In this document: positions 1 through 11,370 of the stretch, in pieces
Numbering within the stretch: the first letter of the stretch is position 1
Layout of the letters: each line of letters opens with the position of its first letter
Notes under the pieces: generated by a model
What the model saw: the letters and a program-made list of their open reading frames with translations, nothing else
Told to the model about the DNA's origin: nothing
Database searches by the model: none
Translations under genes and position numbers: made by a program
Origin: Polytrichum commune
Lineage: Eukaryota > Streptophyta > Polytrichopsida > Polytrichales > Polytrichaceae
Assembly (NCBI GenBank): GCA_950295325.1
Contig: OX485806.1
Span: forward strand, 5,704,001 to 5,768,000
Length of the DNA: 64,000 nucleotides
Direction: 5' to 3'

Positions 1-560
1 AACACGCGCTGGTGGTCATTTGGAGCAGCAAACTTTGAAAGAAGATTTCGGAGTTGATTCGGCACCAATTGGAGATTGTTATATATGCAAATTAGGCGCC
101 TTTTAAAGGAAAATCCAATGGTGTAAAATATGTCTCAATGTGATTTTGAAGTCAAAAGTTATGACCATAAATGTGATGATGTGTAATTCTGGACCAGAAT
201 GCTTCAAATGCCAATTTCTTTATCAATTCTTATTCTATGTTGACAAATTGGATACGCATTAGATGCATTTTGTGAAGGCACTTCCAATGAGCTATCACCA
301 ACAAACCAATTTTATGTTAAACATAAATTATGATAAAAAAACTAATCTGGTTTAGGGTTTTGACCAACGTACTTTGAGGGGCGATTTTGGAGTGAAATCT
401 TAATCATTTTTGGACACTTTTTCGAGGTAATTCTATTGGTGTAAGGTATGTCATGAAATTCCTAAATGACTAAAAGTTATGAAGAAAAAACTAGTGTTGT
501 AGATTTTGGGTTTAGAATTTTTTTTTAGGAATTTTACTTTAATTTGGTAAATTTTATAGG
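1..560. other. Non-coding flank with a diverged direct repeat
   Basis: No gene seen. Two weakly similar stretches, about 40-190 and 360-490, share a run resembling 'attggtgtaa.gtatgtc' followed by 'aaaagttatga'. This suggests an old duplicated, probably transposon-derived, sequence. Confidence 0.4.
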
Positions 561-767
561 GTGAATGTTTTTTTACGCAGATTCTATTGTTACTATGGTG
601 AAGATGAAGGTTATGCGGTGTGGTAGAGGGATTAGGGTAGAAGTAGGTGGTGACTTACCGAGGATGGGGCCCGCACCGAGCATTGTAGCGGGCCCATCGT
701 GGGCCACTATTGGGACACCATGGGTCGCAGTGGTGGGCCCGCACGCTCGTAGGCCTCAGCCGCCCGA

Positions 768-2263
768 TATGATAATTCTGATAGTAAGTCTTCATGGGAT
801 CGTCCGCCTTTGACCTTTAGGCGCAGTAGACCGCGGGATGTAATAGTGCTTAGTGACTTTGATAGCTGTGATGGCATTCCTGTGAGGTCTCGGCGGACCC
901 CACCATATGTTGTGGATGTGGGATCCACGAGTCATATGTATGTGGGTCCCATGGGTGGGGGTGGTGGATGTGAGCAATTGTATGATTGTGATGGTTCTTT
1001 TGGTAGTCCTATTGATGTGGATCCAGTAGTTCTGGACCTTGTTGAGGATGATGGTGCTTACGGTAGTCCAGTTGATGTGGGTCCCGCGGTAGATGTTGAT
1101 GAGGACGTTGATGTTGATCGGAGCTTGGATAGTCATGTCGAGGTGGACCCTATAGTTGGAGTCCTTCTAGACGAGGACGGTGCGTTTGATAGTCCTATTG
1201 AAGTGGGGCCCGCAGTGGAGGGTGCAAGGTTGGGTGGGGCCCGTAGTGGAGGCCCCAATGATTGTCATCGCTCCTTCTAGGATCTCGTATATGACTAACT
1301 CTTTGGCTTTATGTCTCAGATGCTGGGGTTGTGCGTCAACACATATGTTGACGCCCTCGATGAGGAGGATTACAAGTTCCACAGGTCAAAGGCATCGACG
1401 ATGGACCTGGGTGACATGTCGGTGCCCAGGACGGACTTCAACATGCCCACCGACGAGGGCATGCCAGCCATGGAAACATACGACAATGAGCATGTGCCCT
1501 CCGTCAACGTCGACGCTATCATCCAGGCTTTAATTTGGACGTCACTCCTCTCCGGATGATGGCCCCATCGGTGGAACCATCCGAATACCAAGGGACTCCA
1601 AGTGGTTATACTGGATCCTCGGCGGGTGCAAACCAAGATGTCCTCCCCGCGTGAACCTCTGGCGCGGAGGCCTTCGGCACGCCAGGCGGTTGTTCGACAT
1701 TAGTGTCCCCCAGGCCCAGGTTGGTGGTCCCCAAAATGGAATACCTCGATGTCCTAGACCAACGCCCCCGTCCAACGTTGGACTAGTTCCGCAACACGCG
1801 ACGGAGGATGAAGAAGACCCTGTACGTGGAGTTGCCTGAGGGAGCGATTATTGAGGTCTCCGACGAGGACGAAGGGGACATCGACATCATGGTCGAGCTT
1901 GGGGTGGAGTTCGACAAGAACAAGAGGGTCAAGGAGGAGGCCCTCTCCGTTGCCGAGCTTAACGCCAAGCTCGAGCAAAAAATGAAGGAGGACATGGCGG
2001 TCACTGCGGAGGAGGATGCAAGGAAGATCTCCGTCATTCAGGAGGAGCTCAAGGCCTCCAATGCGAAGACGGATGCAATACTGGAGATGCTGAGTAGGAT
2101 GCAGAGCTTTGCAGCGGTCCTTCAGCTAGCGTACCCATTCCTTGCGGGATACCCCACGCACGGTTCGTTCCCCGTAGGACCATCCTACCAGCCAGCGCCC
2201 CATCCATCTTCCCCGACCCGTGGACCGCCGATAGGAACGACACATTTTTGGTCCATACGCTAG
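768..2263 (+). pseudogene. Degenerate acidic protein of unknown function
   Basis: I do not recognise the family. Three stretches look coding. At 768-1280 an open frame without a clear start is rich in Asp, Ser and Val (VLSDFDS, then repeated SPxDVxP-like units). At 1319-1530 a second block follows a good splice-acceptor context (gactaac, then a T-rich tract ending tctcag) and encodes an acidic segment beginning MLGLCV. At 1808-2263 lies a Glu/Lys-rich, probably coiled-coil block (MKKTLYVELPEG, then SVAELNAKLEQ) with a Pro-rich tail. The blocks lie in different frames separated by stops, so introns or decay must be assumed. A transposon-encoded gag-like or accessory protein is possible. At 2360-2400 a TATA-like run and 'gaataaa' may belong to its 3' end or to the next unit. 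Confidence 0.35.
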
Positions 2264-2576
2264 CGCCTTACCTTAGAAGGCTAGGCTTGTGCTCCACGCC
2301 GGTAGCATCCCCTTTTTTGTTAGGTCCCCATCGGCAATGCGGGACTAAGCCCCCGCGATAATGTATATAAGAGCATTATGAGGCTCGCAAAATTGAATAA
2401 ACCCATTTGAAATATCTCCATGCATGTGGTTGTGTCCATGTGGTTTACATATCTAATGCTTGCTCCATACTTGGGTGTTTCTTTTGTTGCTGCGCATAGT
2501 TTGCCCCCCTATGTGACACCCCTCTCCTCGACGGCCTTTCCCGTCCCCCTCGTCCCCAAGCTCCCTTTCCCGCGAC

Positions 2577-3468
2577 GTGACGGAGTCCGAGATCCCCTCC
2601 CTCTACCACTTCTCGGCGGTGGATGCAGCCTCGGCCGTGGACTACTCTTGGGACGTCGACGTCGACGATGGTGTTGTCAACAACCCGCCCCCCAGAGTTG
2701 TCGCCCGCGCGTACGACCCGTCGCCCTCCCCCTCTCCAAGGAGAAGCGGACGCTCATTCGTTTGGGGCATGTGTCGCCCTCAAGGGACGATGTCGTCGCT
2801 CGTCGTGGGCCGAGCTGGCGTCTCCACATGGAAGCTCCCCGGTGCGACCCCTCCCCCGTCGTCCCCGTTCCTCCTCCTGCAAACCCGTCCGCGATCGTTG
2901 GCCCTCCTTGCCATGCTTCCCCCAAATTACTCAATAGTGCCGCAATTCAACCGGATTCGCATGCTCTCCTCGACGCCCCCGCCGTGCCCATCGTCCCGGG
3001 ATTGACGTCACCAAATCCAAGGTGCCGTTCTTTGTCCCTTAAACCCCTTTTCACTATTGCTTTCCTCTCGTCTCCTCGTGCCGGGAGGTTTACGAGCGCA
3101 CATCCCAAACCGCCCTCATTATTTTCCCCACTTCATTCTTATTCTTATCTTCCTATGGCGTTGTTTCGCAGGTGGCTCCCCGCTCGCTTGGTGGCCAACC
3201 CTTCTCAACTTCGTCATTGGAAAGGCACGCCGTCAAGGCCGCACCTTCCAAGTCCGATCGTTGTCTGGCCCTCCGGAGAGGTGCAAGACATTCCCTCTCA
3301 CAAACGCCCTCGTATTCTACTTACAATACCACCTCGTACAATTCGGGAGCACGTCCGGAAATATGGAAGAACGACACATATTCCGGTCCAGTCAACAAAC
3401 AAGGATACAGTCGTGGGCCCGAGATTTTTAGAGCTATGGAGGCCGCCAAAAAGAAGGACATAGTATGA
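2577..3468 (+). pseudogene. Unknown gene, C-terminus displaced by a solo LTR
   Basis: Family not recognised. The N-terminal frame, open upstream of a GTG at 2577 with no ATG I can defend, reads TESEIPSLYHFSAVD followed by an acidic and then a Pro/Ser-rich segment. A C-terminal block in another frame ends GPEIFRAMEAAKKKDIV and is open from about 3172, just after an acceptor-like 'gtttcgcag'. An intron of about 130 bp (about 3040-3171) and at least one frame change near 2750 would be needed to join them. The stop at 3466-3468 is supplied by an inserted LTR that begins at 3464. Beyond the LTR the flank 4773-4794 continues the same frame for a few codons (Ala-Ala-Lys-Lys-Lys-stop), so the original protein ended in a lysine tail. 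Overall exon structure is uncertain. Confidence 0.35.
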
Positions 3469-4772
3469 GCCCAAAATGAGTGCTCATATTTGTTTTATGC
3501 TTAGGATCTACTTAGGATTGCAATTGGGGTGTTATTGAAACAATTAAAAGTATAAAAAGAGTGAGGCTTGGTGTGGATTTATGTTTAGGCCTTAAGCCTA
3601 TTTGTGTGGTTAATTAGAAGCTTAGCGACATTAGGGAGTGTTTTGGTTGATTGAATAGTGTTTGATGAAGCAAGAGGAAGGGCCTTGGATTTAAATGGTT
3701 GAATTAGAACATGCTCTTGTTGGTTTAGGGGGTAAGGGCTTAGTGGATAGGATAAGGTCCTACTAAGTAGGAGAAGGTTAAGGGTTTTGTGGTCTTGGGT
3801 GGCCTCCCCTCCTCCTCTTCTCTCTTCATTCTCTCTTCCTCCTCTCCTTCCTCTCTCTCTCTCTCTCCCCCCCCCCTCTCTAGGATTTTGAGCTCTTAGA
3901 GCTAGAGAAAAAGTGTGTAATTAGTAAGGGGGTATTAGGGAAATTAGTGGAATTAGGTAGGAAGATTAGGTAGGGGGCTTGGGTAATTAGTGGAATTAGG
4001 TAGAGGATTAGTGGGGATTGGTTTCGAAGATGCTGGCTTAATGTTGGGAGTCCGCTGGTCCTACAGTTTCGAGGTTGGGCTTACTGATTCAAGGCTACTG
4101 GTTTACTGTTGGGAGGCTGCGGGCTTAATATTTCGAGGTTGGGCCTACTGATTCGAGGCTGGGCTTACTGTTGGGAGGTTGCGGGCTTAATGTTTCGAAG
4201 CTGTTGGCTTACTATTGGGAGGCTACTGGCTTAATGTTTCGAAGCTACTGGCTTACTGTTGGGAGGCTACTGGCTTACTGTTGGAAGTCAGTTGGGCTTA
4301 CTGTTGGGAGGCTGCGGGCTTAATATTTCGAGGCTGGGCCTACTGATTCGAGGTTGGGCTTACTGTTGGGAGGTTGCGGGCTTAATGTTTCGAAGTTGCT
4401 GGCTTACTTTAATGCTAGGCTTTGAGTGATTTGGGTAGATGACTAAGGGAGAACCGTAGTGATATAAAGGGGGGATCCCATGGTGCTACATTAGACTCGG
4501 TGAGAGTTAGTTAATTAGGTTGTTACTTAATATTACTTTAGATAATTAGTTCATTAGCAAGATAGGAGAACACGAGGTTATGATTGTGATAATAGAGAAG
4601 AGCGTTTGTCAACGCTTGTAATATTATCGTGGAATGGATTGGTGTGCACTGATTGATGGGAAATGTCATGGGTTCTCACGAGTTTGGTCAAATGGAGTTG
4701 TGGAAACATGAATGTGATATCCATTCCCTCACCCGGACTAGGACGCTTAAGGGTGGGTGGTTTGGCCTCACA
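3464..4772 (-). mobile_element. Solo LTR, family 1 (1.3 kb), TSD CATAG
   Basis: On the minus strand the element starts TGTGAGGCCAAACCACCC, then CTAGTCCGGGTGAGGG, and ends CATTTTGGGCTCATA (last bases mutated from CTCACA). It is flanked by perfect 5-bp duplications CATAG at 3459-3463 and 4773-4777. No internal coding region or second LTR is present, so it is a solo LTR. The same termini recur in this window at 22848, 38580, 46965 and 62280. A (CT)n tract lies at 3850-3875 and a minisatellite at 4060-4400. Confidence 0.88.
4040..4405. repeat. Minisatellite inside the solo LTR
   Basis: Variable tandem units mix two phrases, 'ggcttactgttgggaggct' and 'gcgggcttaatatttcgagg', with alternating 'ctactgattcgagg'. 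The array is imperfect, with unit lengths from about 25 to 60 bp. Confidence 0.75.
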
Positions 4773-4794
4773 CATAGCTGCAAAAAAAAAATAG

Positions 4795-5815
4795 TGGGAC
4801 TAGAAACGTCTACTTCAAACGTAAATATGTGTAGGGGTAGAACGTAGTGCTTGGTTCTCTATTATATTTGAATTTCTCCAAGACATTGATGGTATTTCCA
4901 TTATATTTGTATTTCAAGTCCATTCAATAGATTCAATTTGCAGTCGTTCTCCTCATACTCCCTTCCATCAACATCGATTTCTCATTTCATACGCAAATGT
5001 TCTCATGTATGCTTCATATTTGTTTCCACTTTCATGCACTTATGTCTAATAATTATATGCAAAACTTTATATATGGGATTTTTATGTTGTCATTATTGGT
5101 CCACATTTGAAAATTGCGTCCTTAAAAAGTCTCAAAATCATCAAAAAGACTCCAATTACCGAATATAGTGATAACTTTGAATAGTAACACGTACTAATTG
5201 GGATAGCAAGTGTAGAAAATGCTACTCTTTGTAAAATTTTATAGTAGCGTATGATTTCAATTGGTAAACTGCATTGATAATGGATACCAGTGTAGAGGAG
5301 ACAATTGCGAATCATGAAGATGACATTTCAAATTTTAGAATTGGATTTGAAATCCTAAAGTTATGGGAGGTCATAGTGGAGTTTCTAGTATCCTTTGAAT
5401 GATCGAATACACCATCATAGACCAATTTTGTTCACTACAAAACTTATAATCTGAGCACATAGTCTAACCTCATTGTAAAACACCACTTTTGGTGCCGTTC
5501 TCCACTACAAGCCTTGTAAAATACCACTCTAGTAGAGGCAAGTGATAAGAACAAAGTCACCACATAAGGCCCACAAAAATGAGGTCTACATATAGTTCCG
5601 AATCCTAACTGGTAGCAAACAAATATAAAAATTTCGAAGGGGCTAGATTGATTTTGGACCCCAATCTCAAATCATGTGCTTTGAGATTCTATCTTTTGAT
5701 AAGGACTTGGAGGTATTGGGGTTTCTAGTTTTTGTGAGTGTCTAATGTTGGGAGGTGTTGCATGTTTTGTTTGGCATTTGTGAGTGAGATGATAAATTTG
5801 TAAGCTGATCAATGA
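4795..5815. other. Non-coding, no feature recognised
   Basis: AT-rich sequence. Short ORFs on both strands show no motif and no coding bias that I can recognise. Confidence 0.5.
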
Positions 5816-5817
5816 AT

Positions 5818-6030
5818 GCGAAGAACTGACTGCTAGTTACAATGAACTGGTTGAGTTTGAAAAATAACGGGTTGAAATCAAGACTCCAGAAGAATTACCA
5901 ATCAATACAGTGTAATATATGGAGTATACCTCAATCTAATAAAGAAAATGGAAAAATCACAACATGGAATTGGTCTGAGTTGGAAGCACTCATATTTTGA
6001 CCGGTTATGCCCAAAATTCTCCCTAGACAT
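5818..6030 (+). repeat. Dispersed repeat, copy 1
   Basis: Contains the phrases 'aactggttgagtttgaaaaataac', 'caagactccag' and 'ggttatgcccaaaattct', which recur at about 54.33-54.9 kb (two copies) and in reverse at about 59.5-59.79 kb. It is an interspersed element of unknown type. Confidence 0.6.
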
Positions 6031-6509
6031 TGAAGATGATGTTTTAATTCACTCCATGTATATATATTTTCATAAATATCTCATGAACATGAAGACTTCG
6101 GGCTTAATGCCTTGGTAAATTGACATTTTCGTGAATGAAGTTACATGTTTGTGGTTCCATGGACACATAGTTGAATCCTCTAGGCGGTGAATCCTAATGC
6201 ATGGTATTGGTTTAAGATCCTACTTGCTACAACAACTTGGCCTGACATTATTTTGTAAATTTCTGGCACTTTTGCGCGTAAATTTACTTCTACCGACTAC
6301 GCCCTAGGCCTAGGGTAAAAGAGTTGGTTGTATTTCAAGCGGTTCAGAGGTTATTGTAAGTGGCATGACAACAACATGTTCAAAGGAATATTGGTAGAGT
6401 GTGTCTAGGATGATTGCATTTCAACACAACTCCAACCAATTTCCTATTGCTCATGCTATAAGTTAGTACTTGATTTTGCAGTCATTTCAGAGTCATATAG
6501 ACCCACCTT

Positions 6510-7150
6510 TCATACTGGCAAATTCATTCCCAAATAGATAGCTTTTAAATGATATGTTTTTAGCTTGCACTTGATGATCCTCCGCACAAGATCAAACCTT
6601 ATAGAAATTGTTTAAAGAAGTGGTCCAAGTTCTTGAGTCCATCCATATGAGGGCAATCACCATCCCCCAAATGCACTCCCAAATAGATAGCGTTCAAGTG
6701 CTATGTTTTTAAGCGTACATTTGGTGATCCTCCCATAAAAATCCATAAAAATGTTTGGTGACCAAACCCATAAAAACCCTTCAAAAAGGAGGCTAAGTTC
6801 TTGAGCCTCATCATTTGAGGACAACCACTATGCCCAATATGTACTCCCAAATAGATAACATTTTAATAATATGTTTAAAGCTTGTATTCGGTAATCATCC
6901 ACCCAATATCAAACCCAACATTGCTAAAAATAGCGTCCAAGTTCTTAAGCCTCATTTTTTGACGAAAATTGCCACCCCAAATGCACTCAAGAACAAATAG
7001 CATTTAATGCTATGTTTTTACCATGCATTTGGTGATGCTCCACACAAGACCAAACCTTTAAAAACCTTAAAAAAAAGGCCAAGTTTTTAAGGCCACTCAA
7101 ATGGGGGCAACCACCACCCCAAATGCATTGCCAAATGGATAACATGTATA
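6510..7150. repeat. Tandem repeat, ~145-165 bp units, about 4.5 copies
   Basis: Each unit carries 'aagttcttgagcc', a GAGG.CAACCAC phrase, 'actcccaaatagata', 'tatgtttt' and 'ggtgatcctcc'. Unit starts fall at about 6627, 6793, 6937 and 7080. The copies are diverged, so the array is old. Confidence 0.7.
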
Positions 7151-7455
7151 TATGCAATGTTTTAATGAGTGCATCGATTGAATATTAGCAAATTTTTATG
7201 GGCAACCCGTAAAATTAAAATATTTGTTTGACAACTTGTAAAATAATTTACGGACTCACATGTGCCATGAGAAATTTCCTACATGTTCGGAAATTTAGGA
7301 TTTGTTTAAATATAGACAAATGTACAAAATTATAGGCCCCTTGCTTATGCATATGTTCTAGCTTCAACTCCAACTCCAATGCAATCTCTCTAATTGTATT
7401 GCTTGTATGGGTGTAAAAGATGGAGGGCATAATGCACTAGAAGGGTAGCATTTGA

Positions 7456-8376
7456 TGTCGCAACCCTTGTTAGCGCCCCTTAACTTATCTTAACCGCTTC
7501 GCAACTCTAGCAAGTGTCACGTGCGCTAACCTGCACATCCCACACACGTGCATGGTTAGCTCCTCCCACACACGTGGACCTCCAACCTCAGCTTGGTAAC
7601 CAACCCTCCTACACATGCATTTGAGACTCTCCCCTTAGCAGGTAGCCAATGGCTAGATGTGGACTTCCATTCATGAAAGTCCAATTTTGAGTTGATCATC
7701 ACGTTGCCGGAGCAACACTATTACAACCCGGAGCATAGTTGCCAAGTATGCTTCGGGTGGGGTCGGTTGGCAACGCTGCCTCACCCATATAAGCCTCTAG
7801 GACTTTGGGTAGGGCCCCTACCCCACCTTTAGTCAAGTAACCTTTAGTCTCTAAGTTGGGGCCACGTAGACATTTTCCCTTAGCCGCTTCAGACCTTCAT
7901 AACTTTGTTGTATGATCTTTGCTATTGTCAAACAACCACTTCATTGACATGTACTCTTTGCGTAGATGCTGATAGGCTTCTCACTTGCCGCATTTAGGTA
8001 AGTATTGAGGAAGCTGTGGTTGTTCTAACCTAGGCAGTCCCGGGCGCCACTCCTAGGTCATTGATGTCCTAGGGCGCTATCCCTAGGCAACACCCCATTC
8101 AAATTGTCATATCTCCAAGCTCATACCTCTGACTGGGGAGTTTTTGAGCATTCTAGAATCCGGACGCCAGTAGCTACTCAATGCTCATGATCTTACCCTC
8201 GTGACTCCTAGTCTCTGTGAGTGGGAGGCGTCCTCAACACCTAGGGCCCTCACCCACACTAGCAACACTTGGGCCCTCTCACCTATGGCACCACAAGTCT
8301 CGGGCTTCACTCCAAGGTCCCGCTTGAACCCATGATGTTGCGAACACTCCTCAATGACATGGAGAGGTGCGCGACA
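7456..8376 (+). mobile_element. Solo LTR, family 2 (921 bp)
   Basis: It begins TGTCGCAACCCTTG and ends GGAGAGGTGCGCGACA. Flanks are TTTGA (7451-7455) and ATTGA (8377-8381), a 5-bp duplication with one mismatch. A second, clearly homologous copy with the same ends is nested at 39286-40230. Shared interior phrases include 'cacccatataagcctctag' and 'gtagacattttcccttag'. No coding region is present. Confidence 0.8.
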
Positions 8377-8381
8377 ATTGA

Positions 8382-10260
8382 GGGTGTAGAATTTGAGAAA
8401 ACATTGGATGATTATTTATGAGAATTGGAATTTCCATTTCTTGAATCCATTGTGAATTTTGAGACTATTCTCCTTGAGACTCTCTACATGACTCCTCGTT
8501 AGTAGTATATTCTTCTTTGCTTTGAAAAAAATGAAATGATGCAAGCCAAACAACTCAAAAATCACATGAAAAAAAAATGAGAGAATAATAAACTTAAAAG
8601 AACAACCCTTTCTACTCTAGTTTGAAGGTATAACGGTAGGAGGTAATAAAAGGGAGTTGTCATCCTAACTATAGTACCTTTTGGCCTAAAAATAAACGAT
8701 TAATATAAATTTAAAACGACATTTCTCTGCCATAGTCCTTATTTTTGTAATGAGAGAACCTTTTTTGCTTCACTCTCCACAGAACCTGTCGGATCATGAC
8801 AGTGGATAATGTGGGCATGAAGATAGGCTTTTTGGGTGCTTCAAGCTTTTTGTTCACTTTGACCGAACTGCTCCCAAGATGATGCTTTGATCACACCAAA
8901 CTGAAAGTGCATATTTTGTAGGTGAATTAATCTCCCAAAGTGACTTTCATGATGGCCATCAGTGTCCAACCTATATGACGGCGCTAGAGATGGTCATAAC
9001 TTGCACTTTGAAGTTCATGTTTGGATGTGCGTTGGATGCGTGGGACCCACCACAAAAAACTTGTGTTCTATCCACGTGGCCCAACTTTACTACTCCGCAG
9101 TTGTTTTTAGCCGTTGGGGATGTAGGGCATCCATACGAGCAATTGTACATCAAAACAAAATGTTGAGCAAGTCGAGATGTTGGTGTGAATAACTTGGCAT
9201 CTGGCCGTGGTTTAAATGGACAAAACAAACACTAAAAAAAATGTCCAAAGGTTGTTAAAATTTCAAGTGGGACACCTTCAACTTGGGTTTGGTATGAGGA
9301 ATGCGATCAAATGTGGGCAACTACATCGAAACACTTTGGTCTACTAGGATCACAAGATCGAGGTGAAGTGCTTATATAGGCACAAATATTGATTTAGATC
9401 AATATGAGACATTGGATTTGAACCATAAGATTCCTACAAGTCCAGTGCACATGATGCCAACAAATCCCGAAGTAAAGGTTATTGATACCACACCTTTTGT
9501 GGTAACTGTAAATTTTTTAGGAAGAGAGCTTGCAAATCACCCAATGTGGAGGGTACAATGAATTCTAAGCATAACAATATTTCTAACAAACCTATTGTAG
9601 ATTATTTGAATAGATTTATAGATGTTTATAATTTTTTATAGGAAACCAAAATGTTAATAGCCGAAAAAAACTTAGCATTAGCTAGCTACCCAAATGCATT
9701 CTGAGAATCAAACATTTTAATTGTAGCTATATGAGCTAGATGAACAAGCCAAAGAACAAGTTGAAGATTTGTAGCTGTTGGTTCTTTTTGTTCATTGATT
9801 ACAATCTCACCCCTCAAGAGTACTTTCAAACCACCCACAACTAGTGCATCTCTTTATAATATGTTTCCATATAGATATAAATAATAATAAAATACTTATA
9901 AAGTTTACATATTCACGTATGTAATAAATAAAATAAAAGAATTTAGAAATTCATGTCATCTTATAATAATAAATATATTAAACAAAATGTTTAGTCATCT
10001 AAAATGAAATCTAACCATTTTTCAAAAATAGCATGTCGAATGGCAATTGCAATAAGTCTAGATGCTCTCTCAGTAGTTGGTCTTCTTAGAACCCTCAAAT
10101 CATTGAGGTTTGGATGGTTATCTATCCACTTGTAAGTCGTTCATTATCCATCCTACAAAAATTGTGTTTAACACACACAATAATAATTTGGCTTGCATAT
10201 GGTATAGTGAAATTAAGATATTTAAGAACTTTTCAATTATTCTTGAGATGACGGTCTAAG
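8382..10260. other. Non-coding, mostly unrecognised
   Basis: AT-rich sequence. Around 9156-9205 a block of about 50 bp (containing 'gagatgttggtgtga') recurs in the same orientation at about 11629-11672. No credible gene; ORFs at 8962-9228 overlap one another on both strands without motifs. Confidence 0.5.
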
Positions 10261-10266
10261 ATGACC

Positions 10267-11370
10267 CTAAACTACCGGATGATAGTGGAAAGGTACCCAA
10301 ACCAAATGGAGTGATTGGCGGTTCAAATTCCAGCTGTGAAATCGTTTGTCTACTTGATGGAATCTAACTAGGCGGTCAAGTGCCTCTTGTGTTCCCAAAA
10401 TAAAATAAAATCTATTTTTGAGATGAGCAAAAGCATCTTCAATTTTAACCCTATCCCTTCTAAATTCCATGTCAAAAGCATCTTTATACATATTACCATT
10501 GCCTCGATAAGATGGTGCATTCATTATGTGGATTATCAATGGATATGTAAAATCACCCACAATGTAAGGTCAAATTAGCTAAGAGCCTAGTTGAATAGTT
10601 GGTTTAGGCAAAATAAAATTCTCCAAAAAATCCTTGTACAAAAATGAATTTCGAAAGTAAGTGTAGCATCATGAGTTCCTCCAGGTGCACTTACACATAC
10701 ATCCCGGAACACAACATTAGCATCACAATCACTCTATAATAATATTGAGTGATGATCATGACGAATATGGTAATCAATGGGAATTAATTTCATAGGAGGT
10801 TTTTTAGCTAATTTGATGGTGGTGCCATGAATGCCCTGCACATATTTTCTAACTAGTCAAAATCTTAAAGTGTGCTTTAATTTATACCAATCTTTTACCT
10901 TTAGGAACACTAATGAAATGATTATATATATATATAGATAGATAGATAGATAGATAGATAAATGATTAGCCAAATCTCTATTACAATAAGAGTATATTTC
11001 CAAGCTATGCTTTGTCCAACACAATAAAGTTGGTAACGTATCTATTGGAATATCCAAATGCTAACTTATGCAAGACCACAACTATAGCATGATCAACCTC
11101 AATAGCCGCTTCATGATTGGTAGTTTCATGTTCTATGTAGGGCCTCTAAAATTCAACTAGATTCAAGAAAGATGTGTAGGTCATTCTGTATTCTTGAATC
11201 CACAAAGTGTCACAAACTTGTGAGTCAAAATTCCAAACATCTTTTTGTAAAACCCTCCACATATGACTTGAACATGGAATTTTCCACCACTTACGATATT
11301 CTTTTTTTGGGATAATCTCACTCACAATATCCATAGTAAATAAAAATAATGTTACAACTATCTCCATCAT
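10267..11370 (-). pseudogene. PIF/Harbinger (ALP1-like) transposase pseudogene
   Basis: Reading the minus strand downward from 11370 gives a helical N-terminal part (KKEYRKWW, EYRMTYTSFLNLVEF), a TAG, then RPYIEHETTNHEAAIEVDHAI and LHKLAFGYSN, typical of the region before the DDE domain. After a microsatellite the catalytic part follows: GIHGTTIKL where the family has GxIDGT, so the first Asp is replaced by His; then an in-frame TAG; then FRDVCVSAPGGTHDA with the second Asp; then GDFTYPL and VKIEDAFAHLKNRF with the catalytic Glu. Stops, frame changes and the lost Asp make it inactive. No terminal inverted repeats could be fixed. Confidence 0.82.
10923..10961. repeat. (TA)n(GATA)n microsatellite
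   Basis: An alternating TA run followed by about six GATA units, lying inside the dead Harbinger transposase. Confidence 0.95.

Noticed and set aside
2420..3463. A 347-codon plus-strand ORF
   Set aside because: It crosses the likely intron and uses frames with Pro/Arg/Ser-rich composition. The blocks that look coding lie in other frames.
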